From Cryptomeria japonica (lineage: Eukaryota; Streptophyta; Pinopsida; Cupressales; Cupressaceae): a DNA stretch of 64,000 nucleotides. The notes beneath the pieces are model-generated. The model was not told where the DNA came from. It was given only the letters and a program-made list of their open reading frames with translations, and ran no database searches. The stretch covers positions 236,509,922 through 236,573,921 of the forward strand of contig NC_081406.1 in NCBI RefSeq assembly GCF_030272615.1, given 5' to 3'. The position numbers and the translations under genes were made by a program. The number at the start of each line of letters is the position of its first letter. Positions within the stretch are counted from its first letter, which is position 1. Positions 1 through 12,337 of this stretch are shown piece by piece.

Positions 1-128
1 GAAACCCCTTACAACAGGTTTTGAAGGGACCCAAAACCCTCAAATTTTATCATGATCCAAAACTCGAAACAAACAACTACAAAAGATATATCAAAGATAA
101 AAAGCAACCAAAAACCAATCTAGCAACA
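1..128. other. Left flank of Copia element D, with hairpin-like repeat
   Basis: No gene is visible. Positions 16-41 hold a short imperfect inverted motif of the form GGTTTT...GGGACCC...AAAACCC, the same kind found repeatedly at 5,700-6,115 on the other side of element D. D therefore seems to have inserted into a field of these repeats. Bases 124-128 (CAACA) resemble the right flank CAATA at 5,638-5,642 and may be the diverged target site duplication of D. Confidence 0.45.
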
Positions 129-1388
129 TGTTAGCAGCAGTCAAGAAGGAAGACAGAGAGGGGGGGGTGAATCACTCATCACCGGATATAGAAAAATTAA
201 ACTCCACAACATAAGCTGATAAAATACAACAATAAAAAGATAAGCAAATTAACACCACAACACCAAGATTTGGATGTGGAAAACCTAGTTAAGGGAAACC
301 ATGGTGGGAACCTACCCATAGTAAGATTATACTTTGTAGTATTATGTGAAAATATTACAATGGGGAATGCACATGCACTCAAGCACACTTCCTGGAGCTC
401 ACTGCTCAAAAGATATTTTCCTGGAAGGCTACAACCCTCAGGAAAGTCTCACTGACTTACAATACGATTCAGAGTACAATTCGAAAGAAATCAACTGCAA
501 TGATAGCATCTACAAATACCTGATGACAATTCTGGTTAAGCACAATTTTCTACTCTGCAACACCAATCTCACCACAAACTCAACACCAAAGGATAAATCA
601 CTTGTTCGCACACAAATATCTCTTTGATAATGCAGACATAAAACCAATCCCAAAACTAAGTGAATAACTCACATATATATATAATTTGTCAACCTTGATA
701 ACAAGGTCAGCTAAACCCTCAACCCTCAACTCATAATTACATAAATTGCATTACATGATACAAGGATCAACCAACAAACCAATACAATGATTTACATCAC
801 ATAGCATGGACCTAATTCAAATTCCTGAATGATCACATCCACCAAAAATCATGCCAAGATCAACCGCAACATGCTACACCACCAAAAATACCGCATAACA
901 TGAAAATCATCACCGGTTGATGAAAACCACCAAAAACTCACACAAAAATCAATGCGGGTCACTAAAACAAATAGGACACGACTAGGAAACACTAGCAAGC
1001 ATGGTAGAACCGTCACCAACAGTTGCACCAACACCACTTAAATCAAATCTTCATCGATAAACATCAGAAAGATCATAACACAACCAATTAGCAACTGCCA
1101 CAAAGAAAGATAACTTTTGGAGCACCAAATAATGAACCATCTGAAATGAAGAAACACAAGATAATCCCAAACAATATCCCAAAACCTCAATATAAGATCT
1201 GATCACACCGGAATATACTGGAGTAAATATCGAATTTTGCAAAAGAGTGATTAGTATAACCAAACTACAAAACCGGATCAGAAGATCTTCCCAAACTCAC
1301 TGGAATAAGTCACAGGAATATGTTGAAATCAATGACAACAACATATCCTAGCAACAGCCATGAACAACCATTTCCAACAACACCAACA
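129..1388 (-). repeat. 3' LTR of Copia-type element D
   Basis: This block reappears, diverged, at 4,659-5,637 in the same orientation, with the decayed pol between the two, as expected for an LTR pair. Read on the minus strand it begins TGTTGGTGTTGTTGG directly after a polypurine tract and ends ...GCTAACA, giving TG...CA termini. The C-run close to its end (plus strand 161-168, seen as G) is typical of plant Copia LTRs just before the primer binding site. The sequence also resembles the LTRs of B (11,164-12,315) and E (51,088-52,210), so the three belong to related groups. The right edge is firm. The left edge depends on the TG/CA rule and a 4-of-5 match of the flanks. Confidence 0.7.
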
Positions 1389-1402
1389 ATCTCCCCCTTT
1401 GG
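1389..1402 (-). promoter_or_regulatory. Polypurine tract of element D
   Basis: On the minus strand this reads AAAGGGGGAGAT immediately before the TGTTGG start of the 3' LTR. A purine tract in this place primes plus-strand DNA synthesis in LTR retrotransposons. Its position fixes both the orientation of the element and the LTR edge. Confidence 0.75.
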
Positions 1403-4400
1403 TATTGATGGCAACATATGAATGTGAAAAACAGTTAATGCAAAGAAAGAAGATATCACTAGCAAACTCCCCCTAAAATCAAGATAGATAATGTCTTTTT
1501 TCACATGATCTCTCCCCTCCTTTGATAGCAATGCCAAAGATCTCCAAAACAGAAACATGAATCTATCTCCCCTAAGACATGTGACCAAATCAACAGACTA
1601 CTTCAACAGAGGAGAAATACCAACTCATCAATCCAAATAAAAGAATAAGGCTCTAAAATTCACTGGATTGATGCAACTAAATGCATCTAGTTCTCATCGG
1701 GAAGGGTGGATACCCCTAATTTGTCTCTCAAGTAAATAAATGTATCTGCAGGCAAAGGATTAGTGAAAATATCAGCAATTTGTTCCATTGTAGATACATA
1801 TTCCATCTTCACCTTCTCTTCATTGACTTGCTCTCTCAAGTGATTATATTTGATTGATATATTCTTAGTTTTTGAATGGTGCACCAGATTATTTGACATG
1901 TTTATAGAACTGAAATTATCACAATATATAACAGTAGGCTCATCATGGGTAACTCTGACATCTTTCAACATTTGCTTCATCCAAACTATCTGAGTGCAAT
2001 TACTAGGAGCAACAATGTACTCAACTTCAACAATAGATAAGGATACTGAATCTTGTTTCTTGCTAGCCCATGAAACAAATTTATTACCTAAAAAGAATGA
2101 TCCACTAATAGTACTCTTCAGGTAACCAACATCACCAGCCCAAACTGCATCAATATAGGCACACAACATAAAATCATCATTCTTTGGATACCATAAACCA
2201 TAATCCATACTTCCATTTAGATATCTGAACATCCTCTTAACAGCAGTAACATGACCTTCCTTTGGATCAGCTTGCTATCTAGCAGCCATACACACAGCAT
2301 GCATAATGTTAGTCCTAGTATGAGTAAGATATAGCAGTCCACCAACCATAGATCTATACAAACTTTGATTAACTTTTGGAGATTCATCATTTTTGTACAA
2401 TTTGCAACTAGTGACCATAGGAGTTCCAACCAGTTTAAAATCATCTGATCCAAACTTCTTCAACAGTTCCTTCACATACTTGGTTGAGATATAAAGATAC
2501 CTTTTCCTATCTGTGCAATCTACAAACCTAAGAAAAAATTCATCTCACCAATATTAAACATCTCAAATTCTTTCTGCATATCATCGGCAAACTTCACACT
2601 TGTATCATCATCACTACCAAAGATAATGTCATCGACAAAGACTTTAACAATCAGAATTTTAGCATTTTCAATCTTAAAGTACAGATTATTGTCAGCGACA
2701 CTTTTAGTAAACCCCAATTTCAACAAGTATTTTTCTAATCTGGCATACCAGGCTCTAGGAGCTTGTTTCAATGCATAAGTACTTTCTTCAACTTACATAC
2801 CATGTCTCCATCATCCAACAATGAAAATCCATCAGGTTTCTCAATGTAAACCTCTTGCTCTATATTACCATTCAAAAATGCAGATTTGATATCCATTTGT
2901 TAAACCTTGAAATCTTTATAAGAAGTATAAGCGAGTAACAATCTAATAGCTTCAATTCTGGCAACTAGAGAAAAAGTAATCAAACATACTTCTTCTACAG
3001 CTAACCTTCTTCTAGTTAACACACTTTTATTCTTATCACCAATAGTCTGATTCTCAGAATGATTCAATTTAACATACCTCAAAGTCTTATGTTTGTTCTG
3101 ATCCTTAGGCTCCTCCACATATTCACCAGTAGTAGAAGCATCTGGATTAACATTCTCTACCGGTTCATTCTGCTTAGGCTTTTTAGGCTAAATAGGAGCT
3201 AAAATAATATGTTGACCATCATCATAAGCTCTAATCTCTTTTCCAAGGTTCTTATCCACCTTCACATTTGCACTCTAAACTATCTTTCTTAGTCTCTTTT
3301 TATAGCACGGGTAGTCTTTTCTCTTTGTATAATATCCCAAAAAGATACCTTCATCACTTCTAGTATCAAACTTTCCAATATCCTCATCTCTTGATATACC
3401 ATTTTCTACCAAAAACTTTGAAATATTTCATAGTAGGAACCTGACCAAACCAAAGCTCATAAGGGGTCTTATTGGTATCACCTTTGATATGAACTATGTT
3501 AAATGTATAGACTGTGGTGCTAATAGCTTCTCTCTAGTAGACCTTCGGAACATTTCCTTCAATCAACATAGTTATTGGAGCATCCAAAATAGTATGGTTC
3601 TTCCTCTCAACAACTCCATTCTGTTGTGGGGTTTCAGGAGCAGATAGATGTCTTCTGATTCCATGCATCTTATAGAATGAATTGAATTCACCGAAACAAA
3701 ATTCTTCACCTCTATCAGATCTCAGACACTTCAGCTTCAATCTGGACTCAATTTCAACTTTAGCTTTGAATATCTTAAATTTCTCAAATGTTTCTAATTT
3801 TTCCTTCAAGAAGACAACCCACATCATCCTAGAATAATCATCAATTAGTAGCATAAAGTATCTATCACCCTGTACACTTCTAATATTTTTAGGTCCACAT
3901 AGGTTAGTATGCACAAGATCTAGTAATCCATTAGATGTATATTGTTTACTCTTGAAATAAATCTTTGTTTGCTTACCCAACTGACATTCCTTACATATCG
4001 GATTAACAGGTTTAACAATATTAGGTAGATCTCTAACAACTTGTGTAGAACTGATCTTAATCAATGAAACAAAGTTTAAATGACACATCCTCCTATGCCA
4101 CAACCAACTCTCATCTGTCTTAGCAATCAAACAACTTTTCTCACCAGCATTCAAATGAAAAATGTTACCTTCATTCTTAGTCCCGCATGCAATCTCTATA
4201 TCAGACACATTTAAGATCTTGCATTTTCCATCCTTAAATTGTAGAGCATGACCCTTATCAACCATCTATCCAATACTCAAAATATTGTGCTTCAAACCTT
4301 CAACATACAAGACATCATCAGTGTTATGCTTAGCATCAAAATAAATTAAACCTCTCTCATGCATCACGCAGGCTTTGTCATCGCCAAATCTAACTATTCC

Positions 4401-4658
4401 ACCATCATACCTTTCCATGCTTACAAATTTGATTTAATCACTGATCATATGATGTGAGTAACCATTGTCAATCACCCATTCATCCTTTTCTTCTACCTTA
4501 GTAGCCAAATCTTTCTCCTCAACATAACAACTAGTAGAATCAATAGGTATAGGTCTATCTTCTTTAATAGCAATAAACACAACTTCATCTCTTTATGATT
4601 CATCATTTGTAACACCTTTATCTACAATATAATAACAGTTCTTCTTGTTCCTAAACTA
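1403..4658 (-). pseudogene. Decayed Copia pol polyprotein of element D
   Basis: This is a Copia-type pol read right to left, in the order protease, integrase, reverse transcriptase, RNase H that defines Ty1/copia elements. The protease remnant lies near 4,430-4,460 (WVIDNGYSHHM). The integrase (4,265-3,534) has a zinc-binding HHCC region, a core with LRSDRGEEF and the GVVERKN box, but the usual aspartate in the HTDLCGP motif is asparagine (HTNLCGP), which would remove a catalytic residue. Reverse transcriptase remains at 2,771-2,217, including FVDDIIFGS. RNase H is at 2,232-1,687 (AYIDAVWAGD, YCDNFSSI, ADIFTNPLP). Several stops and frameshifts separate these blocks. Gag and the primer binding site are missing, as if deleted together with the end of the 5' LTR. 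Bases 1,403-1,686 are the 3' untranslated tail. Confidence 0.85.
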
Positions 4659-5637
4659 CCTAGAGCTCACTGCTCAAAAGATATTTACCTAAAAGGATAC
4701 AACCCTTAGGGAATTCTCATTGACTTACAATATGATTCAGACTACAATCTAGAAGAAATGAATTGTAATGATAGAAACTACAAATGTCTGATGACATTTC
4801 CGGTCAAGCATAGTTGTCTTCTCTGCAACACCAATCTCAACACAAACTAAGCACTGGAGGATAAATAACTTGTTTGCACACAAATATCTACAAAACCGAC
4901 ACCCAAACTAAGTAAATAACTCACCTATATATAAAATTCATCAACTTTGATAACAAGGTCCACTAAACCCTCAACCCTCGACTCATAATTACAAAAATTA
5001 CATTACATGATACAAGGATCAACCACCGGACCAATACAATGATTTACATTACATACCATGGACCTAATTCAAATTTCCAAGTGATCACATCCACTGAAAA
5101 TCACACCAAGATCAACCACAACATGCTACACCACCAAAATATCACATAACATGAAAATCTTCACCGATTGATGAAAATTGCCAAAAACTTGCACAACAAT
5201 CAATGCAGATCACCAAAAAAAATAGGAAATGACTAGGAAACACCAAAAAGCATGTTAGAATCATCACCAAAGGCTGCACCAACACCACTTATGAAATCTT
5301 CATCGATCAACATAAGAAAGCTCAGAACATAACCAATCAACAACTGCCAGAAAGAAAGATAACTTGTGGAGCACAAAATCACAAACCATCTGAAATGAAG
5401 ATACATGATATCATCCCAAACAATATCCCAAAACCTCAATACAAGATTTGATCACATCGGAATATACTAGAGGAAATACCAGATTCTGCAAAACAGTGAT
5501 CAGCATAACCAAACTACAAAACCAGATTAGAAGATCTTCCCAAACTCACCGGAATAAGTCACGAGAATATGTTGACATCAATGACAACAACATACCCTAT
5601 CAGCAGCAATGAAAAACCATATCCAACAACTCCAACA
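4659..5637 (-). repeat. Truncated 5' LTR of element D
   Basis: This is a diverged copy of 391-1,388. It starts abruptly next to decayed protease sequence, so about 260 bp of LTR end, the primer binding site and gag were lost in one internal deletion. The outer end CCAACA (minus-strand TGTTGG) matches the 3' LTR. The right flank CAATA differs by one base from the left flank CAACA at 124-128. The many substitutions between the two LTRs indicate an old insertion. Confidence 0.7.
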
Positions 5638-5699
5638 CAATAGAGATAAATCAATGAAACCTAGCTGAAACAGGAAGTAGCTAAAGCCAATAACTACTG

Positions 5700-6115
5700 G
5701 CACAAGGGTTTTATCAAGGTTCCCTTAACCTTCAATAGAAACCTAGGGTTTTTCCAAGAACCCATAACCTAATTAATGGGTTTTACAAGGCTCCCACAAC
5801 CAGAATTGGTTTTGAATTGACTCCCACAACCATCAACATTTTGGGTTTTGAAAGGGCTTCCAAAACCCACATAAAAAGGGATTTTTGGGCTCCCAAAACC
5901 CATAGAAGAATCTCCAGGCCATAATTAAAGCGTGTTTCAAACCAAAAACAAAAACTAGCCAAACTGAACCCTTGAAAACTACCAACATCCAACCTATCCC
6001 TGATAAAAGCAAAAAGCATATGGATTTTCCAAGCTCCCTCAACCCTGAAGAGAGTGGGTTATCTAAGGCTCCCACAACCTGAAACCATGGGGTTTTTAGA
6101 GGCTCCCGTAACCTT
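5700..6115. repeat. Cluster of short hairpin-like GGGTTTT / AAACCC repeats
   Basis: About nine loosely spaced units of roughly 24-26 bp share the pattern GGGTTTTnnAAGGCTCCCnCAACC, for example near 5,707, 5,779, 5,806, 5,843, 5,879, 6,056 and 6,089. Each unit can fold on itself through GGTT/AACC ends. On the minus strand several read as a repeated peptide of the form GFWEPxxNPxL, but frames are not kept between units. Spacing is irregular, so this is not a simple satellite. Function unknown. Confidence 0.5.
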
Positions 6116-7690
6116 TCTCTTGAGAACAAGTAAGGTAGTGCACAAAAAATTCTCTAGAATCAACACCTCCATAATTGAGAAAGGAGAAAGACCATTAATA
6201 AGATTATTCGTAGCTCCCAAGCAACCAAGAAACAGGGCCTCCTCAAAGTCCCCACAACACCTCTCAGTCACAAACATAACACCCAACTCCACCTCAAAAG
6301 AAGAAAGGTAACCTCTAGCACCATCCACCTCAATAGGAAGAACCAAAGAAATAGGAGGAAGCTGGGAAAGACACAAGAAGGCCAGCCACAAAGACAGAAT
6401 GAGGGTGGAAAAAATACAGCAAAAAAAAACCACACCCACCATAAACTAAACCTCTGGGTTTCTACCAGGACCCGAGCACCTCTTGAAAATAATAAAATAA
6501 GGGGGAATGAAGGCAACCTCACCCAAAAATGTCAATTGCAGCAGCTGGAAAGATCCAAAAAACCATCTCCTCGCCTCTATAGGAAAGAGGACCACCTCAA
6601 TAGGCTTGAAGAAAGCATAAACTAGCTGCCCAAAACTCCCATTCACTGCCAAAAAGCACAACATTAGATAGGCATGAAAGAACAATAGAAAAGCCTGAAG
6701 AGATTTGGACACCACAAAACTACTACATCCTCCCTTCCTTAGAACCCACATAAGAGGAAAGGGACGAAACCACCCCATCACCGAGGAAGGCCCAAAGACA
6801 AAAGATCACAGGTCACCTTCCCATCAACATCCAAAAACATGTGACATGAGAGAGCCCAATATTGAGGAACAAAGCAGAGCCCCCACGGGAAAACCTGCAT
6901 CCATCCTCATAACCAGCTACGAAAGATTCAACAGCCTCGCACTAGCTCCTGCCATTAAAAACCATAGTATCCGTCTCCACCTCAATAGGAGAGATTATCT
7001 CCAATACCCACCATCTCAACCTCAAAAAAAGATAGGGCCACCTCAATAGGAATAATTAGAAATAACCCAAAATACTGGGATATAAGTGACAAGACTAGGA
7101 ATAGAAAGACACACAGGGTAAAACCAACAACAGTGCATAAGGCCCCCTACAGCTCCAAAGCCCAAAACCAAAATGGAAGGAAACCCACCAAAGCATCAAA
7201 CAAAGGGGGAGAAAAACCTTTGGCTATAAAGACCACTCCACCTGGATCCCAAACACACCTATTGTACCCACTCACGAGCATCACATCCACATCCACATTC
7301 GTAACTTCAACCACCTTTGCAACACCATCTTCCTCACAGGAAATCCTACTCCCTGTGGTGGAATTGAAAAAACCACCACCACGAACCCAAGCTGCAAAGA
7401 GAAAGTGAGGGAACAACATACATGGGAAGCCACAACCATGAGGGGTCATCAATAAGCCAAGCATAGCCACCACAATCAACAGTCCCCATAAAAGAACAAC
7501 ATGAGCTAGCCAAAACAAGGGCTCCTGCCATCCACAAAGCTTTCCAACCAAGCCACAAGGAATAAGAAACAAGGGTGGCCAACACACAGACCAACTGCCA
7601 ACAGTCCCCTCACCATCTGAATCCTCCTCACCATCTTCACCAGCAACTTCGCCTCCAACCCTATTCTTCATTGCTTCTCACATGTGCAGT
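6116..7690 (-). other. Decayed repeat-rich stretch, no recognised gene
   Basis: Both strands contain overlapping open stretches of up to 174 codons (minus strand 7,671-7,147 is the longest), but the predicted peptides are compositionally biased and hydrophobic and carry no recognised domain. The openness probably reflects the C/A-rich composition of the plus strand. A 12-base motif CACCTCAATAGG recurs four times, near 6,327, 6,592, 6,979 and 7,042, mostly followed by A-rich sequence. It may be an old non-coding transposon remnant. I assign no function. Confidence 0.35.
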
Positions 7691-8311
7691 GTCATTTAAA
7701 ATTTTTCCAAGCTTGTTTTATATATCAATAGCCTTATGTTACTTCTACATGTTACTAAATTTTGTGTTCATGTCAATCAATATAATCACAAATAAAAAAT
7801 CTAAGCTAAAGTTCCTATATCATATATATAGTCAAGTTGGGATTGAATAACCTATCTAACACTACAATAGTCCATGTTATATATAATATTTAATACTTAG
7901 ATTAAATGGTTTCTTTGATCATGATAATTAATAATCAATATCATTAATTAAATATAACTAAGATATTACATTTGACTTCCTAAAGAATCGAACTACTCAA
8001 TTATGTATTGAAATATTTAAATAGTGGTGTACAAAGTAAATTCATGATTTCATGTATAGTTATTGGGATTGATGTGGTGTTCAAGATATTCAAGTGTATG
8101 AATCACTTGATTAACTTCTAATTTATTAATGTCCACTAAATTGATAAATTATAAACTCATAAATTATATAAGGTTAAAGTTTCTTGTAATAATTGGATGT
8201 ATTATTTGTATCTTATAGATGCAAATGGATAGAAAGAAATCCACTTATAGAGAATTAATTTGTTATCCTTCATTTTATACTAACTATTAAGCTATTTAAT
8301 GATGAATATCG
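7691..8311. other. AT-rich intergenic sequence
   Basis: I see no coding region, RNA gene or clear repeat. The stretch is A/T-rich with stops in all frames. Confidence 0.5.
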
Positions 8312-8445
8312 AACAGGTAGGTGAGTTGGCTTGGGATGTGGGTTTGCTCCCCACAGGTCTCAGGTTCAACTCAGTCCCAGTTTTAAGAGGGGAAACTGCT
8401 TGCGGGCTATGGATCCTACTCTCTATTTGATTTTTATTTTTATTT
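8312..8445 (+). mobile_element. tRNA-derived SINE-like element
   Basis: The sequence carries an RNA polymerase III internal promoter in tRNA-like spacing. An A-box-like segment lies at 8,318-8,334 (GTGAGTTGGCTTGGG) and a B box GGTTCAACTCA at 8,363-8,373, about 30 bases further on. The head continues into a body with AGAGGGGAAACTGCTTGCGGG and ends in T-rich sequence after 8,424. It does not look like an intact tRNA: no anticodon arm or acceptor stem pairs convincingly. A short SINE is the simplest reading. I could not confirm edges or target duplications. Confidence 0.55.
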
Positions 8446-11163
8446 ATTTGATTAGTGTTCAATATTTATATCTTATACTCGCTATAAAAGGAAAACATAG
8501 TCTAAAATACTTAGGAATGAGATCTCCTTATACAGTGACTAATAGGATTCCAACACTTGATCCTTCATTGTTGATGGAACAACCTAAGAGATTTTGGATC
8601 ATCCAAAGTAAACATAAATCCATTAACAAAGTCTATGATCAATGGGTTATTATCTATAAGGGTTGCATTTTCTAGCTAATCTTTTATTATTTGTCCTCTG
8701 ATTTATTTCCTATCTAACACATTTTGTAATTCCCCTCTAATGTGCTCTTCTACATTATTGCTTCTTTATGTTGATTTGTATATGTTCCTATTATTGTCTA
8801 ATTTACATTTGGATGTAAATCTATCTATGGTATTTTGATCTTACTATGGATGCTTCATTTTATTGCAGTGTATGACCTTGAGTGCCTATCTTATACGTTT
8901 GATATATGTGGTTCATGATTGTTCTAGATACTTGACGTGTTGGGTTGCCTTATGGTGATTTGTGATTATGTAGTTTCATTGAGATATGTGATGGTATATT
9001 GTGTCTTTGATGATTATGATAAACTGATGTAGTGATTCAGAACTACCATATGTGAGATGCTAATTTGATTAATGATTGGAATGTAACAAGTGATACTAAC
9101 TTGATTGGTTGAATTAAAAGTAGTAAATTATGTTTATGTTATTTAATTATTTTAAAGAGATTAAATCCTAATTAATAGAATTGATTATATTCATGTTAGA
9201 CTCAATAGATGCTTATGATGAAGATGATGTTATAATGCCAACCATTCATGGAATAATCATATGTTTATTGTTGTAATAAAATAATATTGATGTTAAGTAG
9301 TGCAATAAATTAGATGAGATTATTATCATTGATATTTAATTGATGATTAGATGTGAAAACGATGGTAAATTGCATCATTCGAATATATTAGAAAGCATGC
9401 AATGTTAGAATCCCCTTTTGGTTATTTTAATTACTTTGTTATTTTTATGTATATGTATATGTTTGAGAAGGTACACTTGACATATGCACATTTTAGTGGC
9501 TACAAGTATAGGGCATTGACTCCACCTAGCTCTATAGGTCTGAGCATGCCCATATCCTAGATAGTTGTTTCAAGAGATAGCATGTTGGTTGGGCATTAAT
9601 GCTACCCATCCATAGCCATCATTCTAAATTGGATGATTTTTCTTAAGTCATATGATTATACCTTTGGCTACCAATTTCTTAATGTCTGGCTACCCTAATT
9701 CATATTTTTAATGACTACTAAAAATTATTTGTGCATAGTCAGTCATATGTGAATTGTTGTCATTTAATATGCATAAATTAAGGATATTTTAATGCTACTA
9801 TGTTGAATTAATATTTAATTGTGAAATATGGCTTATATGTATTTGATTTAATCTAGAATGCATGATTTTATATTTGGTATCTTTTGGGAGTTAATTGGCT
9901 TTATTAGTCTAATTTTGTTTTAATATTTTTATATTCACACTTCAAAATATGAGTTTATATTTGTATTTTGGGGTTCATTTTCAGCACTTCGTCTATTTTT
10001 CATAAATTTTGCTCCCAAAACCCTACATGTGAAAGTCAAATTGTTCTTTAGAGGAGATTGAATGGATGGAATTTTGTGGGGAGAGGCTCGTTTGAATCAT
10101 GTTGGTGAACTATTTGGGCTATCCGATTTTGATGGCCTCTTTCGGCATGTTTGGCTATCATTTTAATTTTAAATTTTTCTCCCAATTGAAGGTATGAATT
10201 CTTAATTTCTCCATTGTTATTCAATTTGAGTGCTTAAATCTTGTTTGAAATAATTTATGAAACGATTTATAACCCTTCTATTGTTTTAATTTAGTCTTTC
10301 ATTGGGTATTTGAGTTTAAAAATTTTATGCTTTCAAATTTGAAAACATTAGTTTGCATGGGGAAACTATGCCCAAATTTTATTATATGGGTGAAATGGAA
10401 ATTTTATTTTATTTTTGTTTTGTTTAGTAGAGGACCGATAGGTTTTCTCAAATTTTTAACTTATGAAGTTTGAATTTTTAAGCTTTTTGGAGGTCCATCA
10501 ATGGTGGATGGCCTCCATGACTGGTTTTTAGCCAAAGTGGATATATTTGTAAAAGTGATATTTTGATGTTCTAAATATGATTTTATTAGGTCGAGTGTTG
10601 ATATTATATGTGTAAATTTTATTACTGGATTGATTCAGATACATTTTTTGGCAATATGGTCAATTAAATGTATTATGGTTCTATGTAAAATGGAAATGTG
10701 AATATGGTTATTTGATGTGTATTGAGAATTGTTAGGTTCAATTGATCAAGTAATTTGTCTTGCATATTGTTAACTTTATCATTTGGTTTCATTTTTGGAT
10801 TTCTTGATCCTATGGTAGGTAATATGGTCAATGTTGGCAGTGGTGTCCAATGGGGGTCAAGACACAAAGGGATATCCAAGCCAACTCATTAGGAATTTTA
10901 GTTAACCAAGTGAAAATAGTAATTAAAACTTCGGCTGGGATAACATATTAAACAATATTAAGTCAATTCCCCTCTCATGCCTTAAGTTCTCATATAGACT
11001 AAGGATTAGTTGGGAAGGCCGGATAATACATGGGGCATTGATATGCAATGATAGAGTATCCTCATCTATATGAGATGACTACTCAATTCTACATGAGTCA
11101 TCCCTTCCAACGATGTGATGACACTCCTCGCTCTTGTTTTCTATGTACCTAGCCCTATAGATA
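8446..11163. other. AT-rich intergenic sequence
   Basis: About 2.7 kb with no open frame of note, no recognisable transposon core and no RNA gene. The sequence is T-rich on the plus strand. It may hold older degraded repeats that can only be recognised by database comparison. Confidence 0.45.
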
Positions 11164-12315
11164 TGTGTGTTGCAAGTTTGGTTTGAATGATATATTGATT
11201 TGTTGTCATTGATATCAATATGCTTTGGCTGTCATTAGTGACTGGTTGGTATAGTTAATATTGAGTTTCATTGTGCAGTTGTGTTGTGATATTTTCTCTG
11301 CATATCTTCTATATTATACATCTATTCATGTGGTTTAGATATGTTTTTAAGTAGTGTTTCAAGATGCTAAATTCAAAATTTGGTGCTTCGGATAATTGTG
11401 CTAAGGAAGTTGCATTTACTAGTGTGTAATGATGTTTGATGATTTTTCCATGTGAAATGCATGCTATGCGTTGTTGAGGTTTTGGAGATAAGTCGATAAT
11501 GTCCTTAGCTTCATTCTATTCAATTGACACAAGTTATTGGGCTTCAAAAGCGTGGTCTTAAAGTTTAATGGTCTTTACTCTAAGTTTGGTCGACCTTGGG
11601 TGTTTACATTTCATGTTATTGCTACGATGATTATGGATCATTGTGTAACATGTATGATTCTTATTCTAGTCTTAGTTAAGATGTGTTGTGGTCCACTTTA
11701 CATTCTTTCCCATCACAGGAATATTTAGTGCCGCCAATATTTGAATTGTATGTGGTTAAGATTCTTAGTCGACCTTGGGAGATTTTGCATTTATGAGGAT
11801 GATATAAATAAAGGATAATTTCTTGGCGATGACATATTTGATGTGTCTGTGAAATGTGAGATGGAAAGGAAGTCAGTCGTGGCATATGTGTATGTGATGA
11901 AGGTGTGTGAAAGATGATCTATCTCCCTAATTGTTTTGATAAGTGTTGTTTGAGTTGGTGATAAGTATTGATCAGTGTGGACTTTCATGTGTTAGATACC
12001 GGAAGAAGTGATTTGAAGGTATCTACAGATCTTACAGTTGTAGAGGTGCATCAGTGGTGGATTCTTTTTTTATTATTCTTCATCTAAGCATTCTTCGTGG
12101 TTTTCCCCTTGATAGGGTTTTCCATGTAAAATTTAGTCACTCATTGTGTATGATATGGTATGTTTTTCATGTTCTTTCACTCTCATGTATATTTTTTCTG
12201 TATTAGATGATAAACTTAAGTTACTATGGATATGATTAAAGGAAAAAATTTGGATTTCTTTGTACAACTGATTCACCCCCCCTCTTAGTTGTCTTGTGCA
12301 TAAGAACATTCAACA
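11164..12315 (+). repeat. 5' LTR of Copia-type element B
   Basis: The block ends with a C-run (CACCCCCCCTCTTAG at 12,273-12,287), then ...ATTCAACA, then a degenerate primer binding site. This is the order at the end of a plant Copia LTR, repeated at 52,180-52,224 in element E. Its 5' part contains TTGTTGTCATTGAT as in the LTR of D. The 3' edge is firm. The start near 11,164 is a guess, because the partner LTR is not in the window. Confidence 0.6.
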
Positions 12316-12317
12316 AT

Positions 12318-12329
12318 TTCTATCAGAGT
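12318..12329 (+). promoter_or_regulatory. Degenerate primer binding site of element B
   Basis: TTCTATCAGAGT differs at three positions from TGGTATCAGAGC, the initiator-methionine tRNA complement used by most plant Copia elements. It lies two bases after the LTR end. A is inserted only eight bases downstream. Confidence 0.65.
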
Positions 12330-12332
12330 TTT

Positions 12333-12337
12333 GGTTC
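12333..12337 (+). repeat. Target site duplication of element A, left copy
   Basis: GGTTC immediately precedes the first LTR of A. The same five bases follow the second LTR at 25,101-25,105. A perfect 5-bp duplication is the footprint of integrase-mediated insertion. Confidence 0.85.

Noticed and set aside
5783-7671. Several minus-strand frames of 80-174 codons as membrane proteins
   Set aside because: Hydrophobicity follows from base composition. Frames overlap each other without any conserved unit or domain.
8312-8445. Intact tRNA gene
   Set aside because: A and B boxes are present, but a cloverleaf with acceptor stem and anticodon arm could not be drawn.
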